Assembly (NCBI RefSeq): GCF_000143415.4
Contig: NW_003314294.1
Coordinates: 1,168,013 to 1,232,012 of the forward strand
DNA from: Selaginella moellendorffii
Taxonomy: Eukaryota; Streptophyta; Lycopodiopsida; Selaginellales; Selaginellaceae
DNA length: 64,000 nt
Reading direction: 5' to 3'
This document shows positions 42,501 to 54,566 of this stretch, one piece after another (within the stretch, counting starts at the first letter, position 1; each line of letters begins with the position of its first letter). The position numbers were made by a program, and so were the translations under genes. The notes beneath the pieces were generated by a model, which saw only the letters and a list, made by a program, of their open reading frames with translations, did not search any database and was not told the DNA's origin.

Positions 42501-44850
42501 TTAAAGGTACCTCTTTTGTGTTTGAAATTTACGATCCCTCTCTTTTTTATATTTTCAGGATGGCTTTCGTACATTCGATGATTTCTTAAGAGAAGGACTC
42601 GTTGAGTATCTGGACGTCAACGAAGAAAACAATGCTCTGGTTGCCAATGCATGCTTCTCTATGGTGTCTCTAATTAGTTTTGTTGGCAGATAGCACTTTA
42701 TGAAAAAGAAGCAGACTCTACGACCACTCATATAGAGATCGAGCCTTTTACAATTCTTGGCGTATGTGCTGGGCTGATCCCTTATCCCCATCACAATCAA
42801 TCGCCACGTAATACTTACCAGGTAGGTGCCCCTAGTGCTACATTTTTACTACGCTAATGCTGATCTTGATCTAGTGTGCTATGGGAAAACAAGCGATGGG
42901 TAATATAGCCTATAATCAGGTCTGTTGTACTAGCTTGCGCTCGGATCAAATCTGACTTGCTACCTTTGCAGCTTCAAAGAATAGACACGCTACTCTACCT
43001 TTTGGTCTATCCGCAACGTCCACTTCTCACTACCAAATCAATTGAGCTGGTATTGTTAATCTGTCACCGTCTCACTCTTTAAATTGTTTTTATTCCAGGT
43101 TAACTATGACAAACTTGGTGCTGGTCAAAATGCAAGCGTCGCGGTTATGAGCTACAGTGGTTATGATATTGAAGATGCAATTGTCATGAACAAGGCCTCA
43201 CTTGACAGAGGATTTGGGCGTTGCATCGTTTTAAAAAAGTAAGCAGCACGACTTGCTGCTTGATTGAACTTGATTTCTTGTTCAGGTTCAGTTGCCTGGT
43301 TAGAAAGTATGAAAACCGTACAATGGATCGGATTGTTGCTCCGCGACAGCATGGTCATGCGACGTCACAGGTAGATGCTCGTTTATCAGCTTCCAAATTA
43401 CATCCATATATTCTACAGTTGCTTGATCAAGATGGTATTGCTTCTGTTGGGGAGAGAATTTACGATAAGGACATATTCGTGAACAAAGAGAGCCCGAAGG
43501 ATGTGAAGACCACTTTCTTAAATCCTCTAGCTTTGCCTGACAGGTACACGGAATGTGTTAAACGAAACCACTGTGGACGTGGATGTTTTGTGCAGTGCCT
43601 ATAGGCCTACTCCCCAGCGTTACAAAGGACCTCTTGGCGAAAGTGCAATCGTCGACAAGGTTTTGCTGACTACAAACGAAAGTCAGCAGATGGTTATCAA
43701 GTGTCAAGTTCGACACACACGGCGGCCCGAGGTTTGTGGCTTTGCTTTACAGACTCAACTGATTTCGTTCTGGCATGTAGCTTGGAGACAAGTTTAGCAG
43801 CAGGCATGGGCAAAAAGGTGTATGTGGAACTATAGTGGAGCAACAGGACTTCCCGTTCACAGAGCGTGGTGTATGCCCGGACCTTATCATGAATCCTCAC
43901 GGATTTCCAAGGTACTTGCGAAGATCTAGTTTCCAATGACTGAAATTGCGTTGCAGTCGTATGACCGTGGGAAAGATGATTGAGCTGCTTGGAGGAAAAG
44001 CAGGCGTTCAAAGTGGAAAGTACCATTATGGTAGCGCTTTCGGTGAACCCAGTGGCCATGCTGATACTGTAGAAGCCATAAGGTAAACCTGGCTCCAACC
44101 TTCATGACCAGAGGCTTATAATTATTTTGTTGTTTCTTTATCAGTGCCACCCTTGTCAAACATGGGTTCAGCTACTGTGGTAAAGACCTTATCTATTCAG
44201 GTAATCTTACGGTTGATTGCCTCTTTGTTATGACATACAATACGATTGCAGGTATCACTGGGTGTCCTTTGCAAGCATACATCTACATGGGTCCGATTTA
44301 CTACCAAAAGCTAAAACACATGGTAAACAGACGTATCTTTTAACTAGTTGGTTCTCATCTTCTATGATCTCTGGTGGCAGGTTTTGGATAAAATGCACGC
44401 TCGGGCTCAAGGCCCTCGTGTAGTATTGACAAGGCAGCCTACTGAAGGAAGAAGCCGAGAGGGAGGTCTGAGGCTGGGGGAAATGGAACGGGACTGCCTC
44501 GTCGCGTACGGCTCAAGCATGCTCATACTGGAGCGTTTGATGATTTCCAGCGACCAGTTTCAAGTGCAGGTTAGTGCATCTTGTTTTCTCCGTGTTCTCA
44601 ACGCGTTTGAATGGCAGGTGTGCACAAACTGCGGTTTGCTGGGCTATTACAGCCACAAACTAAAAATGAACTTCTGCTCGTACTGTAAAAACGGAGAGAA
44701 CATGGCCGCGATGAAGCTACCGTATGCATGCAAATTACTGTTCCAAGTAAGTCATCATTTTCCTTTGCGTCCCGAATCTTAGTGGTAGCATTGTTACAGG
44801 AGCTCCAGTCTATGAACATAGTTCCTCGTCTGCAACTGGCCGAAGCATGA
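39502..44850 (+). CDS. NRPC2: DNA-directed RNA polymerase III second-largest subunit
   Basis: About 30 exons with short introns. Exon 1 is 39,502-39,518 (MSPEQ...) and exon 2 is 39,567-39,640 ([20 protein letters not shown]), giving the conserved Pol III start. Later exons carry [32 protein letters not shown]-type lobe, [40 protein letters not shown] near the catalytic centre, [12 protein letters not shown], and [13 protein letters not shown]. The C-terminal zinc site is [10 protein letters not shown]...CSYCK. TGA at 44,848-44,850. The protein forms the clamp-facing half of the Pol III active site and transcribes tRNA, 5S and U6 genes. All inspected junctions keep frame, so the gene appears intact. 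Exact limits of a few internal exons are not certain. Confidence 0.93.
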
Positions 44851-45937
44851 AATAGAGCTCTTAAATGCTTATCAGGTTGCTTGTCTCTCGACGAATTGGA
44901 ATGGATTATTCCACGTCGATTCGAGATTTTTGTGAGGCCGCGAGCTTGATCGGAAAAACTTGGATCAAGTTTAATACATCTCTGAATAGAACCGCTGATT
45001 TCTCGTTGGCAAAGGTAGCAAGGCAGCCATTTGCATATCATTAAATAAATCCAACTTATCGATTGATATCGCTGGAACTCGTCCGCAATCTCTTGCAAGA
45101 TATCCTTAAATAAATTCAGATATCAAAACTTTCTTTCAAGTTTTTGCTTATTTTCGAGATTGCTTTGACATGCTCCTATGCTTCTGCTAAGCATTACTTC
45201 TCAAACCTGGTGTGCGGTCTGGCCGGGCAAAATTGCTGCAGATCAGTGGGAATAGACTGTTTGTCAAACACACCATCAGGAATTAAAATATCCTATCTAT
45301 ATGATTAATATTCACAGACCATTGTTATCTTAAAATAGAAAAGCTTGCATATAATTATTCAGATGCGTGGAACTCAATGTTAGGGATCATGGTTTGCTCA
45401 GACTGGCCTGTGTGACTTTTCTGACTCCAGAATGTGCTGTTAAAGACCATGTCAGCTGGAATGCTACATTCATAGAAAATACAGATTTTCTTGAATCTTT
45501 GAAGAATTTTTACATTTTCCAAGCATGAAGATGGCAGGCGCATGGGACAACAGGATTATGGGTGGATGGTGGGTATCATTGTTGACTGATAATCTCAAGC
45601 GTTAGTAACAAAGAATTTGAGGATGGAGCAAAGTAGAAGTAAGCTGAACCACAACCCTTTGAAACTTGTATCTTATAGAGGAGAGAGTAAACAGAATCTC
45701 GCTTGCAAAGACATGGACCCCCTAATTATTAATCAAGGAGAAAGGTGGTGCTATATTTAGGTACTACAGCAGCTCCAATGTTTAGTTTTTCTTCTTTTCT
45801 TTGACTAGTTAATAAAATTTGTATTATATTAATCTTGTTGCAAACATAGTGTTAGAAGAAGGGTATTTAGACCTCTTAAAAAATAAAGAATTTTTTTATT
45901 GCATGATAATACTTTTATTAAAATTTCAATTCTATTT
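44851..45937. other. Intergenic, no gene seen
   Basis: NRPC2 3' flank then AT-rich sequence. The stretch TCGTCCGCAATCTCTTGC at about 45,078-45,095 is nearly repeated at 56,350-56,367 inside an unknown gene. No coding call. Confidence 0.4.
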
Positions 45938-46801
45938 TTAACAATGGGTGTTTGTTGCCCATAATCTTATATTTGGTGAAGTTGAAGAATATAATACTAA
46001 ATTACAATCATTTTGTAAACTAAGAAATGTTGGTGAAATACAATTAGGTTGTGATTTACAATAAATGTTTATTGACCATTCTACTATATTTAATTCTGAA
46101 TACAAAACAAGGTTACCATCATTTTGTAATCTTAAAAAGCATTTTATAGCATTTTCTTTCATAGTTAAAGTTTGCCAAATTTTATATTGTCTTAAATATA
46201 AAATTAAGTTACAATTCAAATGTAGAAATAAAATGGTTTTAAAGTCTGGTGATGATAAATATTCATTAGAGAATAAAGTATGATGTGGTTTATATTTAGA
46301 ACCACTATATAAAGTACTTTGAAATATATCACAATCCATAATAGATTGTAATCTTTTAGTTTTATAATTAATTTTTTCAGTTTCATAAGAGCCATCTTCA
46401 CTATAATAAATTTGATATTTGCTAGCAGTTATTATTGCATAATTTGCAGCTTCGGTTAAAATTTGGAATCTATATTTATTAAACAACCTATGAAGTCCAT
46501 CATACATAGAACGCCCTTTTATGTTATTTGTATTTCCACTGGATGAACAACTTGGAGGTGTACCTCCAAACTGTGATATTTTAATGACTACTATTCCTAT
46601 TGATAATGGTAATGTAGTAGTATGTGACCAAATTGTTGGATAATTATCTCCTCTATCAATATTTGAGATAATAGTGTCTATAGCATTGACAATTTTCTGC
46701 ATATTACTGTAACTTATGGTTTTTCTAATTCCAAATTCAGGTGATGCATGTCCAGTTTGAAAACAAAATGCAAAGAAAATCAAAACATTAATAAAACACA
46801 T
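45938..46801 (-). CDS. Secreted protein with C-terminal bulb-type (GNA-like) mannose lectin repeats
   Basis: Intact single-exon frame of 287 residues, true ATG at 46801. Residues 1-20 (CFINVLIFFAFCFQTGHA) look like a signal peptide. The C-terminal third has repeating bulb-lectin units: FLRLQNDGNLVLYS and FLSLQNDCNLVLYSS each keep the Q-x-D-x-N-x-V-x-Y mannose-binding motif, and a weaker unit (FLHLNCNLILYLRQY) precedes them. The last residues LWATNTHC fit the fold. The middle about 150 residues match no family I recognise. Codon use is very AT-rich, unlike the neighbouring housekeeping genes. Likely an apoplastic or vacuolar carbohydrate-binding protein; function not inferred further. Confidence 0.75.
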   Translation of the reverse strand: MCFINVLIFFAFCFQTGHASPEFGIRKTISYSNMQKIVNAIDTIISNIDRGDNYPTIWSHTTTLPLSIGIVVIKISQFGGTPPSCSSSGNTNNIKGRSMYDGLHRLFNKYRFQILTEAANYAIITASKYQIYYSEDGSYETEKINYKTKRLQSIMDCDIFQSTLYSGSKYKPHHTLFSNEYLSSPDFKTILFLHLNCNLILYLRQYKIWQTLTMKENAIKCFLRLQNDGNLVLYSELNIVEWSINIYCKSQPNCISPTFLSLQNDCNLVLYSSTSPNIRLWATNTHC

Positions 46802-48436
46802 TTATTGATATGACACAGCCACACTTTCCATATCCTTTCATCTTTATACCATTTTTTATTATGTCACTATTTGAAGTAAAAAATAGTGAATTTTTTTTTT
46901 AAAAAAGCTGTTTTGAAAAAGAAACAAGTTTGAGTTCTTTTTTGCTTTTGTCAGGAACTTTTGCTCATTGGGACTGCCAACAACAAAACTTACGTTATTC
47001 TTTGTTCAACATGTAGTTTATTAGTTGCCAATGTGAATACAATCTCATTATTCTCTATTGTTAATCTTGGACGTATCACTACAAAATCCTTATGTGAAAT
47101 AGCTTTTGGAAAAATAAAAGGAGACAGATTTTCCTTAGCTCTAAAAAATTAATGTTATGTTTGGAGCAAGATGACTGTCTTTTTCCTAGGATATCTTATA
47201 AATAGAATAGTTTACATACAATTATATGGCACTAAGAATAAGTTTAATTGATGATGCTGTCCAGATCTTCCTAACGGTGATGAGTTTCTCTTCTCAACAG
47301 GGTAACTTGTGAATCCATTAGCTTAAATTCTGATATGTGTTAAATTGAGCATGTTTGATTCCTACTATCATGATTTTTCTAGCTCCAAACATGTCTATGC
47401 ACATAAAGATAATATCAATAATATAAGCAACATCAAACTGAAATGCAACACTAGTGTTTTTCTTTTATAATTAAGGATGGAATGTTTGCTTTTCTTCGGT
47501 TATAGCACCTTGGACTACCACAAGGAGCTGGCAAAACCAAGAGAATGATGGGAAATATCAAACACTGCTCTCTAACTTACTGATTGGCATCCTAGAACTT
47601 GAAGCTATATTGTCATCGATTGATGTATTAGCCTTCGCAGCTTAATACCAGGTGATTTTGTCTCGAGCTGCCAGATTGTTTTTACGTCCCAACCTGTGAC
47701 AAAATGGGAAGAAAGTTTGAGCATCCTCCCATCAGCTAATCGAAGAACTAAGTTGCTCATTGCACGCGGTAAGTATCATTACACAGGCTTAGAATATTTT
47801 GGTGATGCTTTTCAAGCCTTCCATCTCTATGGGAGCCGCATCTGGCCTCTCCAAAGTCATAGATATCATTTGACCACCTGTTAGCAAGAGTATGGCTCTT
47901 TGTTACAAAAAGCCAGTGAAAAAATCCCTAAGTAATAAAAATTTACTTTATAAAGTGTACATGCAAGTTGAAATACACCCTAATCAAAGTTTTTAAACTT
48001 TGAGAAAGTTTACCTCACTGTGGCCACTCAAACAGCCATTGCACCTACCATAGATGCCATGGGTGCTTGCCAATTTTTTGCAGCTTCTAATCAAATTTGA
48101 AATATATATTAACTTATTTGTCTATGAAACAAAGTACGCCTTTTTATTTTATTTGCATTCCAACTTAATATGACAACTAATAATGGTCCATCAATATTTA
48201 GATAATAGAATCTTCCGCATGGACAACTATTTGCATATATCCTTCTAATTCAGTTCCAATTCTTTTTCAGGGGGCTAATTTTATAACTTATTTTAGCTGA
48301 AAGTATTTTATCTTTGTGTTGGTGTTTCCTATGAACTTTTCCAACAAACAAGTATAGAACTACGCTAAAAGGGATATTCTCAGGCTTGAGAATATTCCTA
48401 ACAGCCATAAAGATTTTCCAAGGCCGCGACGAAAAG
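46802..48436. other. AT-rich intergenic stretch
   Basis: No supported gene. Short open stretches (for example 47,696-47,884) are isolated and show no motif. Confidence 0.4.
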
Positions 48437-48928
48437 CTACATGGCTGTGCTACAAGAGCGTCTATTACTGTATCTACATCCCCTTTGATTCGTACCTGGA
48501 TGGCCTTGGCACCTAGCTCCTGCACCTCTATCCCAATCTCGACCTCTGGAGGCTTCTCGTCGGGAATCCCGTGTTCATCGAGGTATGTAAGCTTTGCTTT
48601 TGAATGGATTGATCAGGGATTATCTCATGGATCAAAATCGAAGGCCAAGAGGAGCTGCCAGTCGTAACTCCAGAGGTCCTGGAATTACTCGTCTCGGCTG
48701 ACATGGATTGGTTCTCCATTCTAAGCAGCTTGACAGGGAATCCAAAGCTTTGGTACCGGGTGCTCGAGGTGGGCTTCCTCGTCTTCTCCACGACGTGTGT
48801 CTTTGCCCCGCGAAGAACATGGTTCATCGAGTACACTTACGTGATCGATCTCGACACGGGCAGCCTTGCCGTCAACAATGGCTACAATCTCATCAGCTTC
48901 AACATGTCAACTGGATCTCCTACATGGA
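48437..48928 (+). pseudogene. Unknown gene, 5' fragment, cut by an LTR insertion
   Basis: A protein-like frame reads WLCYKSVYYCIYIPFDSYLD, then one TAG, then LHLYPNLDLWRLLVGNPVFI. After a short GTATGT intron (about 48,583-48,618) it continues as IISWIKIEGQEELPVVTPEV, then VLEVGFLVFSTTCVFAPRRT and VIDLDTGSLAVNNGYNLISF. It is broken at 48,928 by the LTR element; the reading frame NWISYMD just before the break matches the frame that resumes after the element. The family is not recognised. The in-frame TAG and a frame change before the break suggest decay beyond the insertion. Confidence 0.5.
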
Positions 48929-49416
48929 TGTGAGACACAAAATCCCTAGACCCCAAAGTGGAGCCGGAAGGGCGCCACGTGGTAGTGGCCGAAGCGAAAG
49001 CCAAACGAACGTAACACGTTTGGACTAAAAGCTCTGACTTGAAAAGGTCGAGAGTGGGAGTGGAACTCCCAACGAAGTGCTCGAGGAATAAGCACGAAGC
49101 GAGCAATAAGCAAGGCTCCAAAAAGGGACCCAAAAGGACCAACGCATGACACATGGAAGTGTCCGAGAAGGACCCCGAGATGGAGTCCGAGGTGGAGTCT
49201 GAGGTGGAGTCCGAGGTGGAGTCCGAGGTGGACCCGAGATGGATCCGAGATTGAGTCCGAGACGGACCCGAGACGGACTCCGAGATGGACCCGAGATGGA
49301 CCCGAGATGGAGTCCAAGATGGACCCGAGATGGAGTCCGAGATGGAGTCCGAGATGGACCCGAGATGGAGTCCGAAGTCGAGACCGAGACCGGGGCCGAG
49401 ACCGGGACCGAGCCGG

Positions 49417-49449
<33 letters not shown>

Positions 49450-50550
49450 TGAGACCAAGGCCGAGGCCAAGACCGAGTCCGAGTCCGAGTCCGAGTCCAA
49501 GTCCGAGTCCGAGGCCGAGTCCGAGTCCGAGGCCGAGTCCGAGTCCGAGCCTGAGAGGGTGAAAGCCCAAAGAGTTCGTCTCCCAAACCCTAGGGGGTTT
49601 GGTGAGCTCCAAAAGTATAGTAGGGGGAGGACTGCAGTGGAGCCAATTTGGCCAGGAAAGGCCAGTTTGGCCCAGGAAGGCCAGACCCAGTGTTGGGTGA
49701 TGAGCTGCCCACTGTGAAGTCCAAGACTAGAGTGAACACAGACCGACAAGCGGGGCAGCTTGGTGAAGTGTTCAAGAGCCGGCTCCAGTTCCCCTGGGAG
49801 ATCAACTGGCCGATGCTCCCAGTCCAAGTGTGGGTGGCACTACCTACTTGGATACCTGTCGTGGCTCAACGGAACCTCGCTCTAAGCCCATGGCTAGAGC
49901 ACCTAAAGGCGAAAGGCGGGGAAAGTACCCACGAGGCTTGCGTAAGGCCACGGTGTTCCGAAATGTTGTCCCAAAGTCCTAGACTGTGGAAAGGAAGAGG
50001 AGTAGCCCTCTGGTGTGGTGACAAAGGACACGGTCACCCAATGAGGAAGTCCCAGAGGACAGTTGGACTTAGAGGTCGGGCCTGCGGGCCTTGATCCAGT
50101 GGCAGTGTTGGTGAACACGGCCATCGACAGAGAGGGACTTGGTGGGGACCGGAAAAGAGATATTGGGGAAGGTTATTCCCTAAGTCTACGAGCATCCTAA
50201 GGATGCTAAGGAGTGGATCTGGGATGATCACTCATGGATGGATGGCCTAGTCTATGAGAGACGGGATTGCAATGTAGGTGGTGTTGGACCATCGGTGTGA
50301 CCAAGGTGAATAGGTATAGCCTCAGCATAACGGGCCGATATGTCGGTGGTACCTTGGGGTGTCGATCATGGGATCGGACACGTGGAGCACTTAGACCAAG
50401 TGCAAAGGTTGAGTGGCATGGATGCCATTCTCGGGGCTAGCAAGCCCCAAGTCCTAACTGGGACTTGTGGAGGTTGTGAATGAGACTCCTCCAAGTGGTC
50501 GGAGGTGTGGTTAAGTGACTAAAGTAAAATGGAAAAATTAGTCTCTTACA
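48929..50550 (+). repeat. Left LTR of the LARD-like element
   Basis: 1,622 bp. Contains a dense GA/CC-rich tandem array at about 49,165-49,555, then a unique part with CCGACAAGCGGGGCAGCTTG. Ends GTCTCTTACA before the primer site. Long open frames in this array (SDSD-, GLGL- or PRPR-type) are by-products of the repeats, not genes. Confidence 0.9.
49165..49555 (+). repeat. Tandem array in the left LTR
   Basis: Built of GAGATGGAGTCC, GAGATGGACCC, GAGGTGGAGTCC and, further on, GACCGA and GAGTCC hexamers. Units change gradually along the array. The homologous array in the right LTR differs in unit number. Confidence 0.85.
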
Positions 50551-50553
50551 ACT

Positions 50554-50563
50554 TGGTATCGGA
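50554..50563 (+). other. Primer binding site of the LARD-like element
   Basis: TGGTATCGGA three bases after the LTR end; one mismatch from the TGGTATCAGA typical for initiator methionine tRNA priming. Confidence 0.8.
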
Positions 50564-53500
50564 GTTGTTCCTTAGTCTGACTTTTATTGGTGCTCAAGTA
50601 TATCACCATTGGTGTTGGCATCGGAAGGTCCGAGGAGTGGGCCTATCCTTGAGGAGTAGCAGGTCGGGAAGACATGGCTCTCCATTATAGTTCATGTGTG
50701 AACTTGTAGACACGGTGGTGGATAGAAAAGGGCCAATAATGGAACGACTTTGGGATCTTGGGAACAGTGCAAGATTTTCCTCATTGAGTTGAGGAGGTGA
50801 TCCAGATGAGCGTTTGACTCAACAAATTGGCTAATATAGTTGTGGTAAACAACTATAGTTGGGATCACGGGGAAGATAGAGACTCCAAAAACAATAAAGG
50901 AGTCACAAGATTATCCTCACATAGTTGAGGCTGGTGCTCATGAAGGTGAGACCGGAATGGATGACCGTGAGAGGTCAAGTATGGATAAGGACATGAGTCC
51001 TTGAAGTGGTAGCCAATGTTACCTTTAATAAATGCTAGAACAAACCCAAGGAGTTGGGGGTGTGCTCAAAGGATGAGTCAGTATTCTTATCATATGGACG
51101 GGTAGTCCTAAGGAGCAAAAGTAGCCCACAGAGAACGGAAAATAATAAAGTGTTAGAGTGACACTTGCAAAGACAGTCCTTATGAGTAGGACATGAATAT
51201 ACGAAGTTGTATTCCAGTGTGCTGGCACCTCAAAAATAGGACCTTGTGGGTCATTGGATTGGCAAAGTCCGAAAATGCTAAATGACTCGAGTAGAGTCAA
51301 AGGATGATCCTGAAGGATTGGTAAAAGCATTTAGACTGAGGTGTGTGGTGCCCTATGAAGGATGGGGAGGATCTTAAGATCCAAGTATGAGAACAATAGG
51401 TATCTCATTGATGGCAGAAGGTGCCATGCTAAAGTCGTGGGAAAGAGTTTCCTGGAAGAAAACAACTTTGACACAAAGTTGTGCATGGACTCTATGGTGC
51501 AGTGCTAATGGATAATTGGCATAAGAGACAACCATATTAGTCTTGGCAAAAAGACCTAGACACAAGTAAGAAGTGTCATAAAGGTAGGCTCGTGGAGCCA
51601 ATGGTGTGAAGACACCGAAGGTGCCAAAACGTGCTGCCTTGATGTCAAGTTAGCGGGTTTATGAGAACCCCTTCCAAAGGAATCCCAATGGAAATGGGAA
51701 TAGCATAGCCTATGTTGGAAGGCATGCGGTTAGAGTGTGGTGACCCAGATAATGATGGAGGTGTGGAAGCATCAGCAATGAGTTGTAGGACTTGACAACT
51801 ATGAGGCAACTAAGCAAAATGTGCAAAATAAATCGTTAAACTGGTAGAAGGCAACTACCTAACACTTCTTATTGGGATAAGGAAGTTAGATATACCCTTA
51901 TGGGGGAGAAATTGCTTATGTTGCGATATAGTAAGTCAATGTCGTAAAGGGAATGCTCATTGTCAAAGAAGCCATCATTGGGACACCGAAGCACTCTGGA
52001 ACACCAGGAGGTGGTGTTTGGTGCCGTGAGGGCACGGATAAAGCCCAAGGGACAATATCCCTAGTGAATGATGGATAGGAAGTGCTATCCAAATGTCCAA
52101 GTTTGCGGAGACGGGGGAAGTCCGTCTACCCAAATTGGACAAAGCCAAAAAGGGATTTTGGCAAGGTTAGTGATGAGCATATAAAGGCTCATAAGTAACA
52201 ACGGTGATCCCAGGGTGTGGGATTACAAGATGAGCAAACCCGGATTGAGGAACCACTCCCTAGGCTATCGGGTAGGTTCATCCCTATGAATACTTGCCAA
52301 GGCATGGTAGAAAGTGCAAAGCTATCTTCCTAATCTGGAGGAGAATAATCGAAGGAAATGTATGAGGCCAAAAGGCAAATAGTATAAGGATAAAACCGAA
52401 CCATAGGAATTGACAGGCATGACCAAGGGTGGTTATGCAAGTTGGGAGTGAAGAATCAAATGGGTGCTCAAGCATGTTGTTACTAGCGACCGGGATGCCA
52501 TAGAGAGTCTAAAGCATGGGATTGTCCATGTTAGACTATATGGTAATTGGAAAGCTTGCGAAAGGAGAGGCTTTAGCAAGCTAAGGAACAGAGTTCCTTG
52601 AACGTTCCCCTAGGTAGATAAGTACCTAGTCAGCCAAGTGTAAATGGTTCATAGAATGCGCGAAATCAAAGTGGCGCAGCAGAAGCGTGGTCTTGAAGCT
52701 TGCCATGAGGCGAGGCTATCAAGATTGGGGACGTAGTTCCCGAGCATTCAAAGAGAGGGCTTTGAACGAAAGTCGATGGTTAAGGACTTTCACGCTTATG
52801 CATGAACCATGTTACGGTGGCCGAATGACTTGCTAAGTGAGATTGGCAAGCCGGGGGGAACAAATACCCTAGTTGAAGGAGCCAACTTCAAAGGGGTGGC
52901 CTAGGAGGCCGAGCATGGAGGAGTCCATGCATGATCACAGACATGTCAAGAGAGGACTTGGTAGTGCGGAGGAACTAAGTTCCTAAGCTGTGATCTGTAG
53001 CGCGCTTCAAGTATAAGTTGGTGCACCGGCGTGGGGAGTCACGCCAGGCATCCGGTGTGATGCCATCCGTAGATGCATATACGGAGGTTGGGTTCGAGTC
53101 CCGACCCTTTAGTGCTTAGGTTCGAGTCCCAAATCACTAGGGCGTGGTGATGGTTTGGAATATGAGGACACTCATATTTCGGTGGTCATGGACTCTCAGT
53201 TGGGAGACTGATTTGGGCGCACCGCCAAGCGAGGGATGCCTCGGAGTCGTGATGCACAGTTAGATTGCTTAGTGTGAAAGCTCAGCATATCTAACCTGAA
53301 TGCTTTGGTGCAAGTGGCACCAAGGACGTGGTGAGTGAGATGGGGATACCTAATCTCAGTTGCTATGAACCCTTGGCCGTAAGGGCTGGCTTGGGTGCAC
53401 CGCCAAGTGTGGGGGATGCCCCCGGGGTTATGGTCAACAACTTGAAGGTCTAGAAGACCAAGTACCTCTTGGCTATATGGCCAAATAAGGACAAGGTCCT

Positions 53501-54566
53501 TGGTTGGCTAAGGAAGGAAGTTCCTGGTTCAAAATGTTGATTTGAACTATTTAAGATGATGTGGCTTGGTCAAAGTGATCAAGTGGGAAGAGCACCTAAG
53601 GGAAATAAGCTATGTCCGTGCAATGGCATAGTGAGTCCGAGGAAAGTAGTCTCTATAAGAGACCCATGGGAGGGTCACAAAGTTGGGCCGTGGATAGAAC
53701 CCATAGCAAAAGATGCTAAAGAGATGTACTAGGAGTGAACATCCTCTGGACTTGGCAAAGAAGAGTCTTTGCTATGGAACCGAAGGGATACCTCGAAAAT
53801 GGAGGTAGCGATCCTATGTTGCTGGGTGCAACAATCAAGGATAGGAGCAAAGGACTAGTGGCCAAGTTTGGGCCATGGAATTTAATGAAAGGGATCCAAA
53901 TGGCAAAGTTAGCCAAGGAACACTAATGTGTTTGATGCTAACGACTTGTGGGAAAGGAAGTGGACTTCCAAGGATGGATTCCTAAGTGCTTCAATTTGGC
54001 GAAGTAAAAGCTTCAAGTGAGGGAGCGGCAAAGTAGCTAAATGATAGGGCCGTGGACAGCCCTAACACAAATTATAATAACTGGAACTTAGTGCCAAAGG
54101 TGGCACGAAATCGAAGAGAGGATGATGTTGCCCTCGAGTAGAGGACTTCCTAAGAGGGGGAAGTGGAGTTTCATAATATGTGCAATGCAAAGTGTCGGAG
54201 ACACCTAGGAAATTGACTTCAAGAAGTCAGAATTAAAAGTTCCAAAATACAAGGGTTATATCGATGGAAAGTGAGACCACTCGAGAATGAGTAGTGGGAT
54301 TGAGTTAGAGAAAGTGTCTCTAACAGGTTTAGTGAGAACTAAACCAATAAAAGGAGAGAACCACCACAAGTGGTCAAATAAGCCTCTAAGTTGGAGGGGC
54401 TATGCTCCTTAGAGGATGGACAAGGCATGGTGAGCCTTTGGTGTCAAACCATAGACAAATATTGGCTAGGTGCCAAGGATGGAAATGGTAACACGTGCGG
54501 GTGTTACTTTATGAAAGGGTTTACCGTTCGATGAGGACATCGAACTTCGTCTATGGGTGGTGGAGT
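50564..54566 (+). other. Non-coding interior of the LARD-like element
   Basis: 4.0 kb without recognisable retroviral domains. Two GGTTCGAGTCCC motifs (about 53,091-53,102 and 53,120-53,131) resemble tRNA/SINE B boxes. Duplicated blocks near 53,180-53,430 share GCACCGCCAAG...GGGATGCC. Otherwise nothing recognised. Confidence 0.6.

Noticed and set aside
48946-49827. Long open frames with SDSD-, GLGL- and PRPR-type products in the LARD LTRs
   Set aside because: They come from the hexamer/dodecamer arrays, occur in several frames on both strands and repeat in the second LTR at 54,584-55,481; no gene evidence.
53060-53135. Possible tRNA gene
   Set aside because: Only B-box-like words; no A box, acceptor stem or anticodon arm could be drawn.
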